Below are positions 9,843 to 18,747 of a stretch of 64,000 nucleotides of DNA, one piece after another. A model generated the notes under the pieces. The model was not told where the DNA came from. It was given only the letters and a program-made list of their open reading frames with translations, and ran no database searches. Source of the DNA: Chloroflexota bacterium (lineage in GTDB: Bacteria > Chloroflexota > UBA11872 > VXNJ01); NCBI GenBank assembly GCA_009840625.1, contig VXNJ01000018.1, positions 1-64,000 of the forward strand. Reading direction: 5' to 3'. Made by a program: the position numbers and the translations under genes. Position 1 is the stretch's first letter; each line of letters starts with the position of its first letter.

Positions 9843-11726
9843 CTAGACCGGTTCCTTGGCCCAGGCGAAGATCGAACCGATCATCACCAATACGCCTACC
9901 GCCGCCAGCGGCAGGAAATAGATGATTCCGAACCCGAACAGGGTCAACCCGCCGGCCAGGATGATTGGCCAATAGGATGGCGGCGGCATGTGGATGTGCT
10001 CGTCGGGCGGTCCGTACAGCGGCGGCATTTCGAGCGGGGCGGTGCTGTGCCCGTTGCCCGAGCCGGCATCATGGATCTCGGTCGCCTCGGGGTGCTTGGA
10101 GTCCCAGAACGGCCGGTTGGAGAAGACCCGCGGCAGGGCGGCGAAGTTGTATACCGGAACCGGCGTGGGGATGGACCATTCCAGGGTGTGGCCGTCCCAG
10201 GGGTCGGGGTCGCCGACTTCCTTCGACATCAGGTTCTTGACGATCATGTAGGCGAACAGGACCGCCGAAACCAGGGTCAGGTACGCCCCGATCGTGGAGA
10301 GCATGTTCCAGAACTCCCAGCCGAAGTCGGCCGGGTAGGTGTAGACCCGCCGCGGCATCCCGTCGTTGCCGGAGATGTGCATCGGCCCGAACGTGACGTT
10401 GAAGCCGATCATCGTGAGCCAGAAGTGCCACTTGCCCAGGCGTTCGCTCAGCGGGCGCGAGAACATCTTGGGCCACCAGTAGTAGATGCCGGCCAGGATC
10501 CCCATCACCGAGCCGCCGAAGAGCACGTAGTGGAAGTGGGCCACGATGAAGTAGGTGTCGGTGTGCTGCTGGTCGACCGGCACCGTCGCGTGCATCATCC
10601 CGGAGAGACCGCCGATGGTGAACATCGCCACGAACCCGACCGCAAAGAGCATCGGCGTGGTGATCTGGATCGAGGCTTTCCATAGGGTCGCCGACCAGTT
10701 GAGGACCTTCACCCCGGTGGGGATGGCAATCAGCATCGTGAGGGCGGCGAAAACGCTATTGGCGATCGGGCCCATCCCGACCGCGAACATGTGGTGGGCC
10801 CAGACCGTAAAGCCCAGGAACCCGATCGAGATTCCCGAGAAGACTATCGCGGTGTAACCGAATATCGGCTTGCGCGCGAACACCGGGATCACGTCCGAGA
10901 TCATGCCCATCGCGGGCAGGATCAGGATGTAAACCTCGGGATGGCCGAAGAACCAGAACATGTGCTGCCAGAGGATCGGGTCGCCGCCCGGCTCGGTGGC
11001 CTGGAAGAAGGTCGTGCCGACGGTGCGGTCAAAGAGCAGCAGGATGAACGCCACCGTCAGCGGCGGTAGCGCAAACACCAGCAGGAACTGGGTCACCAGC
11101 GACATCCAGGTAAATATCGGCAGCCGGGTGAAGGTCATCCCCGGGGCGCGCATGTTCAGGATCGTGACGATGAAGTTGACCCCGGCCATGATCGACGAGG
11201 TCCCCAGGATGCCCAGTCCGACAAGGTAGTAGTTCATGCCGTTGCTGGCCGAGTACTGGTCGTCGGACAGCGGCGGGTAGGCGAACCAGCCGGCGTCGGC
11301 GGCCCCGCCGGTGAACCAGGAAACGTTGAACATCAGGCCCCCGAACAGGAATATCCAGTACGAGAGCGCGTTTAGCCGCGGGAACGCGACATCGCGGGCC
11401 CCGATCTGCAACGGTATGACGAAATTGAAGAACGCGGCGTTGATCGGCATGATGACCAGGAAGATCATGATCAGGCCGTGCATGGTGAAGAACTGGTTGA
11501 AGGTCCCCCCGTCCATTAAGTCGTTGTCGGGGACCGCGAGCTGGGTGCGCATGGCCACCGCCAGCCCGCCGCCGACGAGCGAGAAGAAAAGCGCCGTGAA
11601 GAGGTAGAGCTTGGCTATGCGCTTGTGGTCGACGGTGGTGATCCAGGCCCAGAGCCCGTATTCCTCGGTCGGTAGGGAGTGATCGGCGTGGGCGGCGCCG
11701 GCGTGGGTTCCGGTCAGTACGGCCAT
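9843..11726 (-). CDS. ctaD: Cytochrome c oxidase subunit I
   Basis: Catalytic subunit (627 residues) that reduces O2 to water and pumps protons. The CuB histidine and cross-linked tyrosine lie in FWFFGHPEVYIL, the next CuB histidines in HHMFAVGM, and the haem histidines in HFHYVLFGGSVMG. The early segment HGLIMIFLVIMP carries the low-spin haem ligand. The GHPEVY sequence places it in the A-type haem-copper oxidases. It lies one base after the subunit II stop. No haem A synthase (ctaA) or haem O synthase (ctaB) is in this window. Confidence 0.97.
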   Translation of the reverse strand: MAVLTGTHAGAAHADHSLPTEEYGLWAWITTVDHKRIAKLYLFTALFFSLVGGGLAVAMRTQLAVPDNDLMDGGTFNQFFTMHGLIMIFLVIMPINAAFFNFVIPLQIGARDVAFPRLNALSYWIFLFGGLMFNVSWFTGGAADAGWFAYPPLSDDQYSASNGMNYYLVGLGILGTSSIMAGVNFIVTILNMRAPGMTFTRLPIFTWMSLVTQFLLVFALPPLTVAFILLLFDRTVGTTFFQATEPGGDPILWQHMFWFFGHPEVYILILPAMGMISDVIPVFARKPIFGYTAIVFSGISIGFLGFTVWAHHMFAVGMGPIANSVFAALTMLIAIPTGVKVLNWSATLWKASIQITTPMLFAVGFVAMFTIGGLSGMMHATVPVDQQHTDTYFIVAHFHYVLFGGSVMGILAGIYYWWPKMFSRPLSERLGKWHFWLTMIGFNVTFGPMHISGNDGMPRRVYTYPADFGWEFWNMLSTIGAYLTLVSAVLFAYMIVKNLMSKEVGDPDPWDGHTLEWSIPTPVPVYNFAALPRVFSNRPFWDSKHPEATEIHDAGSGNGHSTAPLEMPPLYGPPDEHIHMPPPSYWPIILAGGLTLFGFGIIYFLPLAAVGVLVMIGSIFAWAKEPV

Positions 11727-12803
11727 CTAGCGCAGGCCTTCCAGAAAGGTCGCGATCGTGTCGGTTTCGGCATCGGTGAGGCCGAGGGCAGGCATCAGCA
11801 CGCCCGGTTTGATCTGTTCTGGATTCTGTATCCAGGCACGCAGGTTCTCCGGCGTGTTGGGGACTATGTTCGACCCGATTACAGTGCGAATGCCGAATGC
11901 CGTCAATTCGGGGCCTTCCTGACCCTGGATGATGGTGCCGCGTATGGCGTGACAGGCGTTACAGGTCTTGCTGACCATAAGCCGCGCGCCCTCCGACTCC
12001 TGCTGCTCGACGCTCGCGTCACGGGTTTGGATCGCTACCCAGTCGTCGAACTCGGCTTGGGTAACTACGAAAGTCTTAATCCGCATGTCGGCGTGCGCCC
12101 AGCCGCAGAACTCGGTGCACTGGCCCTCGTACACGCCCACTTCTTCGGGGGTGAATTTGAATCCGTTCACCCGGCCCGGGACCACGTCCATCTTGCCGGA
12201 GAGCTTGGGAATCCAGAACCCGTGGATCACGTCATCAGACTGCAGGGTGAGGGCCGCCTCGCGGTCGACCACCAGGTAGATCTCGTTGGCGGTCGTGACT
12301 CCATATTCGGGGTATTCGAATTCCCACCACCACTGGTTGCCGTACACGTTCACGCGAAGTGCGTCGGGTCCGGGCTCGGCGGCCTGGACCATGATCGTGC
12401 GGATGGTCAGGACCGCCAGCGCGATCACGATCGCCGTCGGGATCGCGGTCCAGACTGCTTCCAGGGTGTTATTGCCGTGCGTCTGCGGCGGGATCCCATC
12501 GTTGCCGGCGCGGCGCCGGTAGGCGATCAGGGCGTAGATGATCCAGCCCTCGACCCCGACCAGGATGATGCCGGAACCGATCAGCAGGATGATGAAAAGA
12601 TCCAGCGTCTGGCGGGCGTTGTCGCCGGCCGGCTGCATGATGGTCATCGGCAATTCGCCGCAACCGGACAGGGCCAGGGCTGCGGTCAGCGCAAGGGGCA
12701 GAAGAGCGCCCCGCGGGGGGATCAGGCGGAACGCTGCCGCTAACGCGCGATTTAGGCCAGTGATGGAGCTGCTTCCAGTCCTTCGGCGCGGTCGGGAAAG
12801 CAC
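11727..12803 (-). CDS. ctaC: Cytochrome c oxidase subunit II with fused cytochrome c (caa3 type)
   Basis: Electron-entry subunit. A lipoprotein signal ends LALSGC, so the mature N-terminus is probably lipid-anchored. Two membrane helices follow, then a cupredoxin domain with the CuA site CTEFCGWAHADM, and a C-terminal cytochrome c domain with CNACH and a distal Met in KPGVLMPALG. This is the caa3 arrangement, in which the fused haem c passes electrons to CuA. The GTG at 12803 has no Shine-Dalgarno. An in-frame ATC at 12764, seven bases after GGAAG, gives a more usual signal length and may be the true start. Confidence 0.93.
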   Translation of the reverse strand: MLSRPRRRTGSSSITGLNRALAAAFRLIPPRGALLPLALTAALALSGCGELPMTIMQPAGDNARQTLDLFIILLIGSGIILVGVEGWIIYALIAYRRRAGNDGIPPQTHGNNTLEAVWTAIPTAIVIALAVLTIRTIMVQAAEPGPDALRVNVYGNQWWWEFEYPEYGVTTANEIYLVVDREAALTLQSDDVIHGFWIPKLSGKMDVVPGRVNGFKFTPEEVGVYEGQCTEFCGWAHADMRIKTFVVTQAEFDDWVAIQTRDASVEQQESEGARLMVSKTCNACHAIRGTIIQGQEGPELTAFGIRTVIGSNIVPNTPENLRAWIQNPEQIKPGVLMPALGLTDAETDTIATFLEGLR

Positions 12804-12835
12804 GCGCGCAAACCGAGAATTCGAACAGGCGCAAA

Positions 12836-12841
12836 ATTATA
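12836..12841 (-). promoter_or_regulatory. Likely -10 element of the oxidase operon
   Basis: A perfect TATAAT on the minus strand stands out in GC-rich DNA, 32 bases before the subunit II GTG. The -35 region 17 bases upstream is not a good match, so the promoter may be activator-dependent. Confidence 0.4.
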
Positions 12842-12972
12842 GGCGTGCCCCATTTTTGAAATCCCGGCCCGGTTGCCAGAGCCCGGATGCCGACGGCTGA
12901 TCGGGACGGGCGAATACGGCAGTCCGGCACCCTTCGGGCCGGGGCCGACCGGGCCAGGAACGAGGAGAGAAG

Positions 12973-13503
12973 TTGCAAGCAGATCAACTGGCCGCGCTGG
13001 GACGCGACCTGTGCGCCGCGGCGCTGCTGCGGGGCGATTTCGTCCTCTCCTCGGGCCGCCGCTCCAGCTACTACTTCGACAAGTACCTAATCGAAACCAG
13101 GCCCGAGCTGCTGGGACCGGTAGGCAAGGCGCTGGCGGCCCGCATCCCTGCGGGCACCGAGGTCCTGGCCGCCCCGGAGCTGGGCGCGGTCGCGCTGGCG
13201 GCGGCGATGTCGCTTGAATCGGGACTGCCGTTTGTGATCGTGCGCCGCGAGCCCAAGGAGTACGGAACGGCCCGCTTTTTCGAAGGATCGATCGCGGCGG
13301 GCCAGAAGGTCCTCCTGGTCGAGGATGTGGTCACCACCGGGGGCCAGGCCCTCACCGCCGCCGGCCGCCTGCGCCGGTTCGGGGTGCATTTGGACACCTG
13401 CGTTTGCGTGCTCGATCGCGAGGAGGGCGGACTGGCCCGTTTCCGGGAATTCGAGATAAGGCTGGACTCGCTCTTTACCACCTCCTCGCTGGAAATTAAT
13501 TGA
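12973..13503 (+). CDS. pyrE: Orotate phosphoribosyltransferase
   Basis: Joins orotate and PRPP to make OMP in pyrimidine synthesis. The PRPP-binding motif VLLVEDVVTTGGQAL is clear and the flexible-loop region reads VRREPKEYG, close to the usual KxHG. The 176-residue length is normal. The TTG start has GAGGAG six bases upstream. Its TGA overlaps the ddl TTG, so the two genes are translationally coupled, an unusual pairing of pyrimidine and cell-wall genes. Confidence 0.93.
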   Translation: MQADQLAALGRDLCAAALLRGDFVLSSGRRSSYYFDKYLIETRPELLGPVGKALAARIPAGTEVLAAPELGAVALAAAMSLESGLPFVIVRREPKEYGTARFFEGSIAAGQKVLLVEDVVTTGGQALTAAGRLRRFGVHLDTCVCVLDREEGGLARFREFEIRLDSLFTTSSLEIN

Positions 13504-14549
13504 CCGGCCCGGTTCGTCTGGCCCTGCTGTTCGGCGGGCGGTCCGGCGAGCACGCGGTCTCAATCGTTTCGGCCGATTCGGTCCTTGCCGGCCTGGCGCA
13601 AACCCCCCACCAGGTGACGCCGGTCGGTATCGACCGCGACGGGGGCTGGATCGTACCGTGCACCCCGGACCAGCTGCGGTCCGATCGGCCTCCGCCGGCG
13701 CAGTCGGCCCCGGCGGCGGCGCGCGAGCTGGTCTCCGGCTGCGACATAGTGTTCCCCTTGCTGCATGGCACCTACGGGGAAGACGGCACCGTCCAGGGGC
13801 TGCTGGAGATGTCCGGCATCGCCTACGTCGGATCAGGCGTGCTGGGCTCGGCCGCCGGGATGGACAAAGCGGTGATGAAATCGGTTTTTGAACGGTCCGG
13901 CCTCAAGACCGCGCCCTGGCGGCTGGTGCGGCGAACCGAATGGCAAAACGACCGCGCCGGGATCCTCCAGGGTCTGATCGGCGCACTGGGTCTGCCGCAA
14001 TTTGTCAAGCCTGCCAACCTGGGTTCGTCGGTGGGGATCAGCAAGGCCGACGGCCGCGAAAGCCTGGCTGCGGCAATCGATCTGGCCGCCGCCTACGATA
14101 CCCGCATCGTGTGCGAAAAGGCGGTCCCCGATGCGCGCGAAATCGAGATCGCGGTGCTGGGCAATCACGAGCCCGAGGTCTCGGTGGCGGGAGAGGTGTT
14201 CCCAGCGCGCGAGTTCTACGACTATGCCGCCAAGTACGAGGATTCGGCTTCCCGCACCCAGGCCCCGGCGGATCTGGACCCGGCCACCGCGCGCGCGGTG
14301 GCGGCAGCTGCCCGGAGCGCATTTGTGGCCCTGGATCTGGCCGGCCTGGCGAGGGTCGATTTCCTGCTCTCGGCCGACAGCGGCGACCTTTACATTTCCG
14401 AGGTCAACACGATGCCGGGGTTTACGCCGATCAGCATGTATCCCAAGCTCTGGTCCGAATCCGGCCTGCCCTATCCAGAGTTGCTAAACCGTCTGATCGA
14501 ACTGGGACTCGAGCGCGCGGACGAACGTCGCCAGCTGCGCAACGCGTAG
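13500..14549 (+). CDS. ddl: D-alanine--D-alanine ligase
   Basis: ATP-grasp ligase that makes the D-Ala-D-Ala dipeptide for peptidoglycan. LLFGGRSGEHAVS begins the N-terminal domain, HGTYGEDGTVQG and KPANLGSSVGISK form the ATP-grasp core, and RVDFLL plus EVNTMPGFTPISMYPKLW complete the metal site. The omega loop has EFYDYAAKY, whose tyrosine is typical of D-Ala-D-Ala rather than D-Ala-D-Lac ligases. This implies a peptidoglycan wall. The TTG start overlaps the pyrE stop. Confidence 0.95.
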   Translation: MTGPVRLALLFGGRSGEHAVSIVSADSVLAGLAQTPHQVTPVGIDRDGGWIVPCTPDQLRSDRPPPAQSAPAAARELVSGCDIVFPLLHGTYGEDGTVQGLLEMSGIAYVGSGVLGSAAGMDKAVMKSVFERSGLKTAPWRLVRRTEWQNDRAGILQGLIGALGLPQFVKPANLGSSVGISKADGRESLAAAIDLAAAYDTRIVCEKAVPDAREIEIAVLGNHEPEVSVAGEVFPAREFYDYAAKYEDSASRTQAPADLDPATARAVAAAARSAFVALDLAGLARVDFLLSADSGDLYISEVNTMPGFTPISMYPKLWSESGLPYPELLNRLIELGLERADERRQLRNA

Positions 14550-14606
14550 CCCACGTTGCGGACCGTGCAGCATCACCTACTCGCGAAAGTACCGCCGTGT
14601 GCGGGC

Positions 14607-14807
14607 TTAGGCGATGATTGCCGCCAACGCCTCCGGGGCTGGGGAATTGACCGTATCGAAAAGGCCCAGCAGTAACGCCAGGCCGACTCCCAGCACCCCC
14701 ATGAGGATGAACCCCCCGATCACGGCCGCGATCGTTCCCAGGCAGGAAAGCCAGGTGGTCTGGTGGCGAGGCGGTGGGTGGTCCTTGCCCCGGTCGAACC
14801 GCAGCAT
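14607..14807 (-). CDS. Small single-pass membrane protein, unknown
   Basis: A 66-residue reading frame with a charged N-terminus (MLRFDRGKDHPPPRH) and one long hydrophobic stretch from about residue 19 to 50. The ATG lies six bases after the cca stop, and that stop is embedded in a GGGTAGGGA stretch that can serve as ribosome binding site. Spacing and strand suggest it is the last gene of the cca/VWA operon. I recognise no family. Confidence 0.5.
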   Translation of the reverse strand: MLRFDRGKDHPPPRHQTTWLSCLGTIAAVIGGFILMGVLGVGLALLLGLFDTVNSPAPEALAAIIA

Positions 14808-14813
14808 GCGTCC

Positions 14814-16247
14814 CTACCCCGATTTTTCCCCGCCGACCGGGGCCGGCGCGACGGGCGGGTCGCCTTCCGGCGCCGCCAGTTCGACGGCGATCGCGGCGGC
14901 GCGTTCGCGGTCGTCGGGATCGAGCTGGCCGTCCAGCACAAGCCCGAGAAGGTGTTCTTTGAGCGGTTTTATCCAGGGTCCGGGAGGTCGGTCCAGCAGC
15001 TCCATCAGGTCGTTTCCGTCCAGCGGACTGCGCATGCGCGCCACGACGCCGTCGGCCCCCAGGCGTTCGCAGCGGGCTTCCAGTTCGGCCACCCTGGCAA
15101 GACCGTCGCGAATCTTGCGGTGCCGATAGCTGGTGATATCGGCGCGCGAAAGTTCTAGCAACAATTCGCGGTGGCCGCCGACCTCGCGCAGGTAGCGTCG
15201 CACCGCCCCGTCGGTCCAGTCGCGCGAGTAGAGGTTCGAGCGCATGTGCAGGGCGACCAGCGAGCTGACCTCTTCGGTGGTCGCGCGGTCGAACCGCAAC
15301 CGGCCCAAAATCCGCCGCGCCATGCGGGCCCCGACCAGCTCGTGGCGGAAGAAATGCACCTTGCCGCCGCGCACCCGCCGCGTGGCCGGCTTGCCGATGT
15401 CGTGCAGCAGCGCGGCCAGGCGCAGGGGCAGATGCGCCCGCACCCCATTAACCACGCGCAGAGTGTGCGAGAGCACGTCTTTCTGGCGCGAACGCTCGTC
15501 GTTGTCGGTTTCGGCCAACTCCAGCAGCTCCGGGATCACGAACCGGCACAGCCCCAAATCGATCACGTCGGCCAGGCTGCCGGCCGGGTCCTCGGATAGC
15601 AATATCTTTTCCAGCTCGGCCCGGATGCGTTCGGCGGAGATAAATTGCAGGCGACCGGCGCTGGCGGCAATCGCCGACCGGGTCGGGGCGTCGATTTCCA
15701 TGTCCAACTGCGCCGCCAGGCGGATGGCGCGCATCATCCGCAGCGGATCCTCGCAGAAGCGGTCCTCGGCCCGGCCGACCGCCCGCACCCGTCGCCGGGC
15801 GATGTCCCCGACTCCGTCGAATGGGTCGATCAGGTGTCCGCTGGAGATGTCCTGGGCGATCGCGTTGATCGTGAAGTCGCGTCGTTCCAGGTCCTGCCGA
15901 AGGCTGGTGCCGAATTGGACCTGGGGATGGCGCGAATGCGGATCGGGGTACCACTCCGAGCGGAAAGTGGTCACGTCCACCTGACCGTCGCCGAAGCGCG
16001 CGCAAACTGTGCCGAACGCCGATCCGATCTCGACGATCGCTTTGCCGCCCGATTGCCGCAGCAAACGCGAAATCTCTTCCGGCAGGGCCGAGGTGGCAAG
16101 GTCCAAATCGGGCGCCGCGCGGCCCAGGATGCGGTCACGCACCGAGCCGCCGACCAGGTATATGGAATGCCCGGCCCGCTCGAAAACAATTGCGATATCG
16201 CCCAGAAAATCCAATGCCAACGCCCGCAAGTGGTAACCCGGCTTCAA
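14814..16247 (-). CDS. cca: CCA tRNA nucleotidyltransferase
   Basis: Adds or repairs the 3' CCA of tRNAs, or carries out part of that reaction as an A- or CC-adding enzyme. The catalytic head has LVGGSVRD and the metal-binding DLDLAT. RRDFTINAIA and EDPLRMMRAIRLAAQL follow, and there is an HD domain (HTLRVV... LLHDIGKPA). At 477 residues it is a long bacterial class II enzyme. The tRNA-Tyr gene in this window does not encode CCA, so the activity is needed. The ATG overlaps the VWA gene stop by four bases (ATGA). Confidence 0.93.
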   Translation of the reverse strand: MKPGYHLRALALDFLGDIAIVFERAGHSIYLVGGSVRDRILGRAAPDLDLATSALPEEISRLLRQSGGKAIVEIGSAFGTVCARFGDGQVDVTTFRSEWYPDPHSRHPQVQFGTSLRQDLERRDFTINAIAQDISSGHLIDPFDGVGDIARRRVRAVGRAEDRFCEDPLRMMRAIRLAAQLDMEIDAPTRSAIAASAGRLQFISAERIRAELEKILLSEDPAGSLADVIDLGLCRFVIPELLELAETDNDERSRQKDVLSHTLRVVNGVRAHLPLRLAALLHDIGKPATRRVRGGKVHFFRHELVGARMARRILGRLRFDRATTEEVSSLVALHMRSNLYSRDWTDGAVRRYLREVGGHRELLLELSRADITSYRHRKIRDGLARVAELEARCERLGADGVVARMRSPLDGNDLMELLDRPPGPWIKPLKEHLLGLVLDGQLDPDDRERAAAIAVELAAPEGDPPVAPAPVGGEKSG

Positions 16248-18745
16248 CCGCCCCGCCGCAAAACTCCCTCAAAGCCAAGCTTAGGGCGCATTTGCCCCCA
16301 GAGTTGTCTCGCCGCCTGTCGCGGTGAGACCCGCAGACGGCGGATCAGCGTGTCGCCGAGCAGCAAGATTATGGCGGCAGTCAGCCAGTTCGGCGCCGGG
16401 ACCCCGGTTGCCGGGGCGGCATCGAGCAAGCGGCCACCGGTCAGGGCGGCGATGCGCGCCAGTCGCGCCTGCGCCCCGGGGTCGGGTCGCAACTCTCCCG
16501 AGTAGGGGATCGCGACCCGCCCGACCGAAAGATCCCGCTCGCCGTCGCCGAGTACGTAAGACCACGTACCCGGGGAAAGGCCGACGCGCCCGCGGTAGGT
16601 CCCCGGGAAGACCGCCGACAGGGACGTGCTCACCTGTCCTTGTTCCCCGGAAAGCTCGAGTTCAAGTACGGTCGTGGCCGGCGCGGCGGCCGGATCAGGA
16701 AAACTAATCTCGAGTTCTGCTCCGCCGGCGCCGTTGGCGATCCGCCATTCCACCTCGGGGACGTAGGCTCCGCTGATCTGATTGACCAGCGCGGCCGCGA
16801 ACGCGGGGAACTGATCCCAGGACGTCCATTCGGATGACCAGACCCCGCTCAGATCGCTGGTCCAGGCGACGACCGGGCCGCGGCCGTAGTGCCAGCTCGC
16901 CAGGATCGGCTCACCCTCGTTGGAGGCCAGCACGGTCTTGGCCTGCGGACGGACCTCGGTACGGACGTACCCGCCCAGCCAGGGCAGGGCCGCCGCGGCC
17001 GGGGTGAGGGCGAACAGTTCGCTGGGACTTGCCAGCCGCGGCTGCATGGGGCTGGAGACGGTGACGAAGTTCTTGGCCAGCTCCGCTTCCTGGGTCAGAA
17101 CCGCCGGGATCTGGGCCGGGTCGCGGGCCACGTGAAAGCGTCCGCCCGCGCCGGTTGCCAGCGAGCTGAGAAGATCCAATTCGGCGTCGTCGCCCACCGC
17201 GATGGTCGAGATAGAGATCCCATCGTTGCGCGCCTGCTGAACCAGCGCTCCGAACTGTCCGTAGCTGGCCTGCCCGTCGGTGATGAGGATGATGTGGCGG
17301 ATTTGGGCGGATTGGCCGGCCAGCTGGCGACGCGAAAAATTGAGGGCGCGGAAGATGTCGGTGGTCCCGTCCGGCCCGATGGCGGCGATCTCGGCGGTCA
17401 GCGCGGCGCGGTCCGAATCGGGCCCGAGCCGGGTAAGCGGGACGATCAACTCAGGCTCGCCGCTGAACGCCACCACCGCGACCTGGTCGCCGTCTTCGAG
17501 CAGCTCCAGGGCGGCGATGGCGGCCTCGCGGGCCAGCGCCAGCTTGCTGTCGGGCGTGGCCTGCGAGATCGCCATCGAGGTCGAGCGGTCGATCAACAAA
17601 AGCAGGGCTATTTCGGCCTGCTGCTGGTCGCGCCAGGGGTCCGAGTCCACCGGCAGCAGGTGGTTGAACGGCGAATCGGCGTAACCGCCGGCGGTAAACG
17701 AATTCGGGCCGCCGACAACCGCCAGCCCGGTCCCGTATTCGGAGACGGCCGCTTCAAGGGCTGCGATCTGACCCGCGGACAAATCGGATGCTGCCACGTC
17801 GTTGAGCAGCACCGCGGCAAATCCGGCCAGTTCCTGGGGGTCGTCCGGCAGCCGTGCGGAGTCGAGCAGCACCAACTCGTGACCCAACCCGGCGATCGTC
17901 TCCGCCAGCGGGCCGGATTCGCCTACGTGCAGCAAGGGGCGCGGGGCGCGCACGTCCAGCACCGTGGCCATCACGTCATTGGCGTTGGAGCCCCGCGGAT
18001 CCAGGTATTCGGTAACCAGGCTGGCCGGACCCGCCACTGCCGGCGCCCGCAGGCGGGAATTGAATACCGAAACGCCCTCCTCGAGCAGGACCGAATCGTC
18101 GACCAGGAGGTCCTGGCCGCTCCAGATTCGGATCCGCCCGCGCCGCTGCCCGGCCGCCCACACCTGGACCTGGACCGCGAAGGGCTGGGAGGCCTCAATT
18201 TGCGAGCGGTGCAGGACCGCCAGGAGGGCGGCGTCGGGCTCTCCGGATTCCTCGACCGGCAGGACGTGAATGGCGCTGCCTTCCGCCGCCGCGTGCGCCA
18301 GCGCCGATTCCAAGTCGCCGCCGGTGGCGGCCCCGTCGCTGGCTAGGTACAGGTCGCCCCCGCCGCCTACGCCGGCCGCGATCGCGGCGGCGAGATCGCT
18401 TCCGGACGCTCCGAATTCGAAGGCCCCGGCCACCGCCCCATGGCTAAGCAGCTCGCGCGCCGAATCGCGCGCCGCAAGTTGGGCCGCCAGCTGCACGCTT
18501 TCCGATCCGTCAACGGCCACGACCGCCCCGTCCCGATCGCGCAGGTTGCAGACCCCCAGATCGAGGGCCAGGAACAGCGCCAACACCGCCAGGATCCGCA
18601 CGGCGGCGGCCGTCCAGAGACGGACCGGACCGATCAGGGCCCGCGAACGCAGTGAAAGCACGGCGATCGCCGCCACCGCAACCACTGCCACGCCGGCCAG
18701 CGCCAGCGAAGTCCAACCGCCGCAGATCGCCAGTCCCGGGTCCAT
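16244..18745 (-). CDS. Membrane VWA-domain protein
   Basis: About 834 residues. Two N-terminal membrane helices come first, then a glutamine-amidotransferase-like segment (AAVLLNDVAASDLS). A von Willebrand A domain follows with an intact MIDAS start, DRSTS, and later ITDGQASYG. A final membrane segment lies near the C-terminus (WLTAAIILLLGDTLI). The ATG at 18745 is two bases after the stop of the preceding gene. With the neighbouring MoxR ATPase and DUF58 protein it forms a MoxR-VWA chaperone-like system; such operons act on cell-envelope or metal-cofactor assembly, but the client here is unknown. Confidence 0.8.
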   Translation of the reverse strand: MDPGLAICGGWTSLALAGVAVVAVAAIAVLSLRSRALIGPVRLWTAAAVRILAVLALFLALDLGVCNLRDRDGAVVAVDGSESVQLAAQLAARDSARELLSHGAVAGAFEFGASGSDLAAAIAAGVGGGGDLYLASDGAATGGDLESALAHAAAEGSAIHVLPVEESGEPDAALLAVLHRSQIEASQPFAVQVQVWAAGQRRGRIRIWSGQDLLVDDSVLLEEGVSVFNSRLRAPAVAGPASLVTEYLDPRGSNANDVMATVLDVRAPRPLLHVGESGPLAETIAGLGHELVLLDSARLPDDPQELAGFAAVLLNDVAASDLSAGQIAALEAAVSEYGTGLAVVGGPNSFTAGGYADSPFNHLLPVDSDPWRDQQQAEIALLLLIDRSTSMAISQATPDSKLALAREAAIAALELLEDGDQVAVVAFSGEPELIVPLTRLGPDSDRAALTAEIAAIGPDGTTDIFRALNFSRRQLAGQSAQIRHIILITDGQASYGQFGALVQQARNDGISISTIAVGDDAELDLLSSLATGAGGRFHVARDPAQIPAVLTQEAELAKNFVTVSSPMQPRLASPSELFALTPAAAALPWLGGYVRTEVRPQAKTVLASNEGEPILASWHYGRGPVVAWTSDLSGVWSSEWTSWDQFPAFAAALVNQISGAYVPEVEWRIANGAGGAELEISFPDPAAAPATTVLELELSGEQGQVSTSLSAVFPGTYRGRVGLSPGTWSYVLGDGERDLSVGRVAIPYSGELRPDPGAQARLARIAALTGGRLLDAAPATGVPAPNWLTAAIILLLGDTLIRRLRVSPRQAARQLWGQMRPKLGFEGVLRRGG

Positions 18746-18747
18746 GG